Position numbers and translations under genes: made by a program. Positions 12,475 to 17,170 of a stretch of 17,170 nucleotides of DNA are shown one piece after another. This DNA is from Candidatus Thorarchaeota archaeon SMTZ1-83 (GTDB taxonomy: Archaea > Asgardarchaeota > Thorarchaeia > Thorarchaeales > Thorarchaeaceae). Position 1 is the stretch's first letter, and every line of letters begins with the position of its first letter. The DNA lies in contig LRSK01000231.1 of NCBI GenBank assembly GCA_001563325.1, positions 1-17,170 on the forward strand. The letters are read 5' to 3'. A model generated the notes under the pieces. That model worked only from the letters and a program-made list of their open reading frames with translations. It had not been told where the DNA came from and did no database searches.

Positions 12475-12584
12475 TGGAGCCCCAGGCGGGATTCGAATTC
12501 GCGCTCCATGGCGCAGATGTCCATGAAGTCCCGCGGCCTCCTCCTTACCAAGGAGGCGATCTAACCGGTCTGAGCTACTGGGGC
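12475..12584 (-). tRNA. tRNA-Thr(GGU) with a 32-nt T-arm intron
   Basis: Minus strand from 12584: acceptor GCCCCAG, TA, D arm GCTC...GATC, anticodon arm CCTCC/TTGGTAA/GGAGG (anticodon GGT), variable AGGCC, T-stem GCGGG, intron, T-loop TTCGAAT, CCCGC, acceptor CTGGGGC, discriminator T, encoded CCA (12477-12475). The acceptor pairs perfectly. Intron 12529 down to 12498 splits the T arm between positions 53 and 54. The BHB is textbook in size: 4-bp central helix CGCG/CGCG, 3-nt bulges GGA and AAT, and an 8-bp intron helix CTTCATGG/CCATGGAG with one T-G pair; cutting after the second base of each bulge joins GCGGG to TTCGAAT exactly. The D stem has one C11-U24 mismatch. Confidence 0.95.
12498..12529 (-). 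other. Non-canonical tRNA intron, between positions 53 and 54 of tRNA-Thr
   Basis: Thirty-two bases removed from the T arm. Both cleavage points fall between bases 2 and 3 of 3-nt bulges on either side of a 4-bp CGCG/CGCG helix, and the product is a standard T arm. A naive tRNA search could miss this gene because the intron breaks box B. Confidence 0.92.
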
Positions 12585-12746
12585 ATCCGTTATGACACCA
12601 AAGGGCGTCAGATTGGAGTCCGCAGATGAGATTGAGATAAAGGTTTCGACAGTGTCACGGGACCATGAGCCCCAGACGGTTTACTCTTTATGTGAGGGGG
12701 TTACAACAGGTCCGTCAGATACTTTGAAGGGTGGATTGTAAGACGG
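12585..12746. promoter_or_regulatory. Region between tRNA-Thr and the HEAT-repeat gene
   Basis: 162 nt holding divergent promoters. On the plus strand CTCTTTATG (about 12685-12692) lies some 55 nt before the HEAT-protein ATG. On the minus strand CCTTTATC (about 12633-12640) lies some 50 nt upstream of tRNA-Thr. Both are TATA-like by composition only. Confidence 0.3.
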
Positions 12747-13376
12747 ATGACAAAGGTTGACATTCACAGAATCTTGGCTGGGAAATGGGAGGATGGGACC
12801 AGACCCAAGGACCTATACAAGATGCATATCTCGGAGAATGTTTCGGTATACCTGGATGACTTGATTGAAGGACTCGGATCAGAAGACAGGAGAGTGCAGA
12901 GCGGATGTGCAGAGCTGGCCTCTCTTCTATCTGAAGACGTGCCAGACCTGCTATATCCCCATGTAGAGCTCTTTGTTTCAAATCTTGAGGCCAAAGCCCC
13001 GGTCCTTCGCTGGGAGGCAGTCTGCACTCTGGGCAATATTTCATCCGTTGACAAGCTTGAGCGAACTCCCAAACTGATTGGCAAATTCACGGAGTTCTTG
13101 AGTGACAAGAGCATTGTACTTCAAGGACATTCGGTTCGTGCTCTAACGAAGATTGCCAAAGCCTTCCCAGATACAGCTTCAGACATTCTTGAAGCTCTTC
13201 TGAGTCACACCGAATACTTTCCGGGCAATCGCATCGGTTTCATCATAGAGGCCATGGAGCCCTTCATAGGTAATCCTGAGTTTAGAACGGCAGTCAGAGA
13301 GTTCGTGGAGCCTTTCATAGAGAGTGACATCAAGTCGGTAGTCAAGAAAGCAAGGAAAGTCATGAACAGCCTCTAA
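12747..13376 (+). CDS. HEAT/ARM-repeat protein
   Basis: A 209-residue all-helical protein built of HEAT-like repeats from about residue 35 on: 'LIEGLGSEDRRVQSGCAELASL', split here as helix pairs, 'HVELFVSNLEAKAPVLRWEAVC' with 'TLGNISSVD', 'KFTEFLSDKSIVLQGHSVRAL' with 'TKIAKAFPD', and a last pair near 'FVEPFIESDIKSVVKKARKV'. The recurrent pattern is a short loop with Asp/Lys, then 'V-R-x-x-A/S-V-x-A/T-L-x-x-I/L'. Such scaffolds bind other proteins; there is no catalytic domain, signal peptide or membrane segment, so no function is given. It is convergent with ftr (35-nt gap) and not obviously part of the C1 gene set. Confidence 0.82.
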   Translation: MTKVDIHRILAGKWEDGTRPKDLYKMHISENVSVYLDDLIEGLGSEDRRVQSGCAELASLLSEDVPDLLYPHVELFVSNLEAKAPVLRWEAVCTLGNISSVDKLERTPKLIGKFTEFLSDKSIVLQGHSVRALTKIAKAFPDTASDILEALLSHTEYFPGNRIGFIIEAMEPFIGNPEFRTAVREFVEPFIESDIKSVVKKARKVMNSL

Positions 13377-13411
13377 TGCGGTTCTAGGGTAAGACGTGGC
13401 AATATTGTGAC

Positions 13412-14308
13412 CTATTTGAACAGATCATGCAAACGGATCTGATACTCTCCAAGCTTGCCACCGTAGTTCCCAGCTGTCATCTTCGTGATACCTGGGTGCT
13501 TACAGACCTCTTCGATAGCTACCTTTGTTGCATTGGCAACATCTTTCTCTGTGAGGCCGTTTATCACAATCTCCTGCACAAACTCGCTGCCCTTTGGAAT
13601 CTCAGTATTGGGAACCAAGGCACGGAGGGTTGGACAGAACTTCTCGTTTGTTGAAGCAAACAACACCTTGTATCGTGACGATGGTTTGGATCCAGAACCC
13701 ACGAGACCTCCTGGGAATGGCGTGTATGCACCCTCAACCTTCTCTATAGCCTTCACTGCAGCCTTTCCACTTTCCATGCCGCTTTTGACGTCCTCACAGC
13801 AATAGATGATGTTTCCACCGGCAACGCCCTTCACTCGACCAAACATGTTCTGCATGACACAGGTGCCACTCATTCGCGGGATTAGCCAGAGAACCCTTCC
13901 ATCGATTGGTCCCTTCTTGACTTGGAAGCCGTCACCGAACATGGCCACCTTCTTGCCAATCTCATACAAGTCCTTGGCATTGGGAGTGTCATCGAAAGCG
14001 CTCGCTGTAGGACTTGTGAGAACACATTGACCAAGACGTGCTAGCAATTGCGGTTCGAGTTTCTTCTTGGAACCCACTGCGAAGATCACCCTCACACCAG
14101 GTCTGCCATCAGGAGTTTCATCTGGACCGAGAAGATACTCAATTCCTGCCTCCGCAGGTGCCATTATGACTGAAGTGCCAAATCCAGTGGCTTCCGTTGC
14201 AGTCGTGTATGCCCACTCTTGATCGTAGGCTGTGATTATTGTCCTATTCATGTGCATGCTGAATGCTTCTGCAAATGTGTCCTCTACAGGTACACCGTTT
14301 ATCTCCAT
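13412..14308 (-). CDS. ftr: Formylmethanofuran:tetrahydromethanopterin formyltransferase
   Basis: A 298-residue enzyme that moves the formyl group from formylmethanofuran to N5 of tetrahydromethanopterin, step two of the archaeal C1 (methyl) branch. The start is ATG 14308, giving 'MEINGVPVEDTFAEAF', the standard Ftr N-terminus; the open frame extends to 14356 but those residues are not family-like. Further signatures: 'EATGFGTSVIMAPAEAGIE', 'PDGRPGVRVIFA', 'RLGQCVLTSPTASAFD', 'IPRMSGTCVMQNMFGRVKG', 'GLVGSGSKPSSRYK' and 'TAGNYGGKLGEYQIRLHDL' at the C-terminus. Length matches the family. It is divergent from fwdC and mch, whose products act just before and just after it, so the 156-nt gap may carry coordinated promoters. 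Confidence 0.97.
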   Translation of the reverse strand: MEINGVPVEDTFAEAFSMHMNRTIITAYDQEWAYTTATEATGFGTSVIMAPAEAGIEYLLGPDETPDGRPGVRVIFAVGSKKKLEPQLLARLGQCVLTSPTASAFDDTPNAKDLYEIGKKVAMFGDGFQVKKGPIDGRVLWLIPRMSGTCVMQNMFGRVKGVAGGNIIYCCEDVKSGMESGKAAVKAIEKVEGAYTPFPGGLVGSGSKPSSRYKVLFASTNEKFCPTLRALVPNTEIPKGSEFVQEIVINGLTEKDVANATKVAIEEVCKHPGITKMTAGNYGGKLGEYQIRLHDLFK

Positions 14309-14464
14309 CTCGAACACCAGATTAGTAGCTGTGAGTCGTGTTGATTGCAGCGGCAATGTGCTATTTCTTTGTTACTACAAACGGCTCATGATGACTGCGC
14401 GAGTTGTGCAGAGCTTTTATCAGGTGGTAAGTTTCCAAAAGGCGACACCAAGAAGGTCTGACAG
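14309..14464. promoter_or_regulatory. Divergent ftr/fwdC promoter region
   Basis: CTTTTATC at 14414-14421 (plus) is a good archaeal TATA box about 45 nt before fwdC ATG. On the minus strand AAGAAATAG (about 14368-14376) could serve ftr. No clear dyad operator was found. Confidence 0.4.
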
Positions 14465-15319
14465 ATGACGGTGTATCTGAAACTGACCAAGGAACCAGAC
14501 ATTCCTCTGGAAGCAGACACAATAACGCCTTCGCACTTTGCTGGGAAGAGTGCGTCGGAGATAGGGAGTCTGCCAGTTCTACAGGGGAACCAGACTCTCG
14601 AGTTGAAGACGTTCTTTGATGTTTCTGGAGAGTCAGGCAGCTCGCCGGACGAGACTGAGATTGTAGTGAGCGGGAACCTGAGGAATGTCAAGATGATTGG
14701 CAAGGGCATGAATGGTGGGAGGATAACCGTAGAGGGTGACGTGGGGATGTATCTTGGGGCAGAGATGATTGCGGGACGCATTCATGTCAAAGGCTCCGTG
14801 GGACCATGGGCTGCTGCAGAGATGGAGGGAGGAAATATCCAGATTGAGGGAGATGCAGCAGATTACCTCTGTGCAGGTTATCGCGGAAGCCCTGATGGAA
14901 TGAAGGGTGGTCGGGTCTACATCGCCGGTAGTGTGGGAAGAGAAATGGGATCGCATATGCGAAAGGGTTTCGTTGCTGTAAAAGGTAATGTGGATACTCT
15001 GGCTGGCGTAAGGATGAAGGGGGGCACCATCATTGTGGGGGGCGATATGGCAGAGCGCGGGGGCGTCGAAGCCACAAAGGGAATGATACTCTGCCTTGGG
15101 AAGATGGACTCACTACTCCCTACCTACAAGTTCAGTGGGATGTCTGAGAGGGAGTTCACAAACTACTACTTGAGATATCTCCAATCTAGAAGACCAGATT
15201 TTCTGACTGAGAGCATAGACCTGAATGAGAAATGGTCCAAGTTCATGGGTGATTTTGCAGAGGGCGACCCGAAAGTCGAGATCTATCTTCGAACATCGAA
15301 GAATGAGCACTTGCTCTGA
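14465..15319 (+). CDS. fwdC: Formylmethanofuran dehydrogenase subunit C
   Basis: A 284-residue protein dominated by a right-handed beta-helix. From about residue 80 to 210 it repeats 'G-x-M-x-G-G-x-I-x-V-x-G-D-V/A' ('KGMNGGRITVEGDVG', 'EMIAGRIHVKGSVGP', 'EMEGGNIQIEGDA', 'GMKGGRVYIAGSVG', 'RMKGGTIIVGGDM'), the same fold as the glutamate-synthase alpha C-terminal domain. This is FwdC/FmdC, a structural subunit of the Mo/W enzyme that reduces CO2 to formylmethanofuran or runs in reverse. The C-terminal part 'SEREFTNYYLRYLQSRR' fits. AGGTCTGACAG lies just before the ATG. No other fwd subunit is in the window, so this copy is separated from the catalytic genes; mch begins 12 nt downstream. Confidence 0.95.
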   Translation: MTVYLKLTKEPDIPLEADTITPSHFAGKSASEIGSLPVLQGNQTLELKTFFDVSGESGSSPDETEIVVSGNLRNVKMIGKGMNGGRITVEGDVGMYLGAEMIAGRIHVKGSVGPWAAAEMEGGNIQIEGDAADYLCAGYRGSPDGMKGGRVYIAGSVGREMGSHMRKGFVAVKGNVDTLAGVRMKGGTIIVGGDMAERGGVEATKGMILCLGKMDSLLPTYKFSGMSEREFTNYYLRYLQSRRPDFLTESIDLNEKWSKFMGDFAEGDPKVEIYLRTSKNEHLL

Positions 15320-15331
15320 GGAGAGAATGAA

Positions 15332-16300
15332 ATGAACCCAAGCGTAAACGAGAAGGCATTTGAGATTGTCAAAGAGATGCTGGATAAGAAAGACGAGCTG
15401 AATTGCGCTGTGACCGAACAGGGCAATGGAGCTACTCTGATTGATGCAGGCATTGATGTTCCCGGAGGAATCGAGGCAGGAAGGCTCGTCGGGGAGGTAT
15501 GTCTGGGAGGCCTTGGCGCGGTCAGAGTCACACAAATGCACATTGGTGATATGACTCTGCCAGCGGTTGTGGTCAGTACGGACCATCCGAAGATTGCCAC
15601 CTTGGGATCCCAGTATGCTGGATGGGTCGTAGATGTCAAAAGTGACGAGGGGAAGTACTTCGCAATGGGGTCGGGTCCTGCTAGAGCTCTCGCAGGGGTC
15701 GAGAAGAAGCTCTACAAGGAGCTTGACTACAAGGACAAGGCAAAGATGAGTGTGATTGTCCTCGAAACGAGAACTCCACCTCCTGAGTTTGTCACGGAGT
15801 TCATCGCTGAGAAGTGCGGAGTGTCAACTTCCGACCTATACTGTCTCCTTACACCCACTGCCTCTATCGCAGGCTCAGTGCAGATATCCGCACGTGTTGT
15901 CGAGGTCGGTGTGCACAAACTTCACGAACTCAAGTTCGACCCCGGTAAGATTAGAACCGGGCACGGGGTTGCACCAATCGGTCCCGTTGCCAAGAACGAC
16001 AACAAAGCCATGGGCGTCACCAACGACTGTATTCTGTACGGTGGTAGGACGTTTTACTTCATCAGACCCGATGAGGACGACGACCTCGCAGCACTGACTG
16101 AGAAGGCACCATCCTCGGCCTCAAGTCAGTACGGACAGCCCTTCTTCAAGCTGTTCAAGAGTGTTGAGTTCGACTTCTACAAGGTCGATCCGCATCTCTT
16201 CAGTCCGGCTGAGATTACCATCAACGACATAGTAAATGGCAAGACGTACAAGGCAGGCGCTCTCAACCCTGATGTACTCAAGCAGTCATTCGGAATGTAG
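15332..16300 (+). CDS. mch: Methenyltetrahydromethanopterin cyclohydrolase
   Basis: A 322-residue enzyme that interconverts 5-formyl-H4MPT and methenyl-H4MPT, directly following Ftr in the pathway. Signatures: 'NPSVNEKAFEIVKEMLD' at the N-terminus, 'GATLIDAGIDVPGGIEAGRL', 'STDHPKIATLGSQYAGW', 'AMGSGPARALAGVEKKLY', 'CLLTPTASIAGSVQISARVV', 'TGHGVAPIGPVAKNDNKAMG', 'TNDCILYGGRTFYF' and 'GQPFFKLFKSVEFDFYKVDP'. Length is normal. GAGGAGAG precedes the ATG; the gene lies 12 nt after fwdC, so one transcript is likely. A perfect 8-bp inverted repeat begins on the base after its stop codon. Confidence 0.97.
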   Translation: MNPSVNEKAFEIVKEMLDKKDELNCAVTEQGNGATLIDAGIDVPGGIEAGRLVGEVCLGGLGAVRVTQMHIGDMTLPAVVVSTDHPKIATLGSQYAGWVVDVKSDEGKYFAMGSGPARALAGVEKKLYKELDYKDKAKMSVIVLETRTPPPEFVTEFIAEKCGVSTSDLYCLLTPTASIAGSVQISARVVEVGVHKLHELKFDPGKIRTGHGVAPIGPVAKNDNKAMGVTNDCILYGGRTFYFIRPDEDDDLAALTEKAPSSASSQYGQPFFKLFKSVEFDFYKVDPHLFSPAEITINDIVNGKTYKAGALNPDVLKQSFGM

Positions 16301-16326
16301 TCCGGTTCCTTTATCTGAGAACCGGA
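16301..16326 (+). terminator. Perfect 8-bp inverted repeat after mch, possible RNA processing or termination element
   Basis: TCCGGTTC (16301-16308) and GAACCGGA (16319-16326) frame a 10-nt loop. It begins immediately after the mch TAG. There is no T-run after it, so it is not a typical intrinsic terminator; the position between mch and the MoaD-like gene suggests a processing, stabilising or attenuating hairpin. The loop sequence CTTTATCTGA also looks like a TATA box for the next gene. Confidence 0.4.
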
Positions 16327-16346
16327 ATGGTGGGACTGCGGTCGTA

Positions 16347-16625
16347 ATGAGAGTGACAGTCAGATTTCGTGGGCCTCTGGCGTACCAGATGACAAACCAA
16401 CAGTACAGTGTGGAAGTTGAAGAAGAGTCAAGTCTCCGTACGGTCCTTCAGACTCTTGTTGATAGTGAAGAGGCCGTTGAAAGAACTTGGACAGACCCCG
16501 AAACGATCGATAGAGAAGCGCTGATACTGTGCAACGAGGTTGACATTGGGCTCACAGGGGGTCTTGAAACCGGGCTCAAAGATGGTGATGAGTTGATTGT
16601 GTTGCCACTTGTACACGGTGGCTAG
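16347..16625 (+). CDS. MoaD/ThiS-family sulfur carrier protein
   Basis: A 92-residue ubiquitin-like beta-grasp protein ending in Gly-Gly ('LVHGG'), the C-terminus that is adenylated and thiocarboxylated. It shows the usual order: 'MRVTVRFRGPLAYQM' strand, 'YSVEVEEESSLRTVLQTL', 'LILCNEVDI' and 'GLKDGDELIVLPLVHGG'. Most like MoaD, which supplies sulfur for molybdopterin/tungstopterin, though archaeal members can also act in tRNA thiolation or protein tagging, so no symbol is given. ATG 16347 is placed where homology begins; the open frame upstream overlaps mch. Its position near fwdC, part of a Mo/W-pterin enzyme, supports a cofactor role. The TAG stop shares CTAG (16622-16625) with the convergent korC-like gene. 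Confidence 0.85.
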   Translation: MRVTVRFRGPLAYQMTNQQYSVEVEEESSLRTVLQTLVDSEEAVERTWTDPETIDREALILCNEVDIGLTGGLETGLKDGDELIVLPLVHGG

Positions 16626-17155
16626 ACAAGAGTCGCCCCCTTTCGGACAGCTTCAATGTCAGTCTGAAGAGCCTTGGAGTGTATTAGGTCCCCTATTGCC
16701 TTCTCCAGGGCCTCAATCGTGAGTAGTTTGGACTTCTTCGCCAAGGCTCCAAGCATGACCATATTCGCGACAAGCCTCATTCCTATCTCGTCGGCAGTCC
16801 TCATAGCAGGCACACCTACAACCTCGTAATCGGCCTCTGCTTCGCCGTAGTCACAGAGGTCCATGTCCACTATTACAACACTGCCTTTTCGCGCTTCTCT
16901 GAGGTATAGATCGAAGGCATTCTGGGACATCAGTACACTGTAGTCAGCCTCTCCAACTTTGGGATAGCGTATTGGCTCATCGCTGATAATCACTTCACTC
17001 TTCGCGGCCGTCCCCCTCGCCTCGGCACCGTAGCTCTGAGTCTGGACTGCCTCGAGACCTGAGTATACGACTGCTGCATGGCCTAGAATCACTCCTGCAA
17101 GTACAACACCCATTCCGCCTGTACCTGCAATCCGAATCTCCTTCCTCATATGCAT
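16622..17155 (-). CDS. korC: 2-oxoacid:ferredoxin oxidoreductase gamma subunit (2-oxoglutarate type, KorC-like)
   Basis: A 177-residue gamma domain of the pyruvate/2-ketoacid ferredoxin oxidoreductase family. Signatures: 'EIRIAGTGGMGVVLAGVIL' (G-x-G-G-x-G), 'YGAEARGTAAKSEVIISDEP', 'IRYPKVGEADYSVLMSQNA', 'GSVVIVDMDLC', 'VANMVMLGALAKKSKLLT'. The short separate gamma chain with 'R-G-x-x-x-K-S-E-V-I-I-S-D-E-P-I-x-Y-P' is typical of KorC (2-oxoglutarate to succinyl-CoA), although a 2-oxoisovalerate or other 2-oxoacid is possible. GAGG precedes ATG 17155 by 5 nt; ATG 17149 is the alternative. Five codons upstream (17170-17156) end in TGA directly before this ATG, as expected if korB precedes it in an operon. 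Confidence 0.9.
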   Translation of the reverse strand: MHMRKEIRIAGTGGMGVVLAGVILGHAAVVYSGLEAVQTQSYGAEARGTAAKSEVIISDEPIRYPKVGEADYSVLMSQNAFDLYLREARKGSVVIVDMDLCDYGEAEADYEVVGVPAMRTADEIGMRLVANMVMLGALAKKSKLLTIEALEKAIGDLIHSKALQTDIEAVRKGATLV

Positions 17156-17170
17156 TCAGTCCTCTAGATT
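17156..17170 (-). CDS. Possible last codons of an upstream gene (partial, perhaps korB)
   Basis: The minus strand at the window edge reads AAT CTA GAG GAC TGA immediately before the korC ATG. A stop abutting the next start suggests translational coupling with the beta subunit gene, but five codons cannot identify it. Confidence 0.25.
   Translation of the reverse strand, partial: NLED

Noticed and set aside
14387..14461. ATGATGA followed 65 nt later by CTGA, a possible C/D box sRNA
   Set aside because: The internal D' and C' boxes and a terminal stem are missing, and the stretch contains the fwdC TATA box; chance is more likely.

Overview
The window looks like archaeal chromosome, most likely from an Asgard archaeon, with a Thorarchaeia-like gene mix and moderate GC. 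This placement is inference from gene content, not from a marker tree. The archaeal signals are direct: Gar1, SRP19, a TFE-beta-like protein, archaeal-type Trm1, tRNA genes interrupted by bulge-helix-bulge (BHB) introns, and tetrahydromethanopterin-linked C1 enzymes.

Layout. Positions 1-3655 (minus strand) carry a sugar isomerase/AP-endonuclease-2-fold protein, a K+-independent membrane proton pyrophosphatase and a cyclophilin. Positions 3819-5646 (plus) carry two RNA methyltransferases, Trm1 and RlmE/FtsJ, spaced as an operon. Positions 5643-6730 (minus) carry a small winged-helix plus cysteine-cluster protein (candidate TFE-beta), then SRP19 followed by Gar1. Positions 6854-8329 (plus) carry a dCMP deaminase-family protein and aspartate carbamoyltransferase, meeting a convergent HTH regulator (8326-9051).

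The centre, 9175-12584, is the accessory part. Two tRNA genes on the minus strand bracket it: tRNA-Pro(UGG) with a 30-nt D-loop intron and tRNA-Thr(GGU) with a 32-nt T-arm intron. Both introns can be placed to the base by BHB geometry and by the mature cloverleaf. Between them lies a TnpB (IS200/IS605 OrfB-type) gene without a TnpA partner. Its RuvC-II glutamate position is glycine, while a glutamate just before the zinc finger sits where rearranged-site TnpB/Fanzor proteins carry their catalytic residue. The last ~150 nt of the ORF form several perfect hairpins that look like an omegaRNA scaffold. Directly after them the sequence matches 15 nt of the spliced (intronless) tRNA-Pro D-arm. A small three-gene run of unknown function (charged helical protein, DUF202-like membrane protein, small beta-rich protein) follows at 11609-12452.

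Positions 12747-17170 return to core metabolism: a HEAT-repeat protein, then ftr, fwdC and mch, consecutive parts of the H4MPT branch (formyl-methanofuran to methylene-H4MPT), a MoaD/ThiS-like protein, and at the window edge the gamma subunit of a 2-oxoacid:ferredoxin oxidoreductase. Together the last group suggests ferredoxin-based anaerobic C1/2-oxoacid metabolism of the Wood-Ljungdahl type; most partner subunits lie outside the window.

Three of the four convergent gene pairs end on a shared CTAG, both genes stopping with TAG. No rRNA genes or CRISPR arrays were seen.
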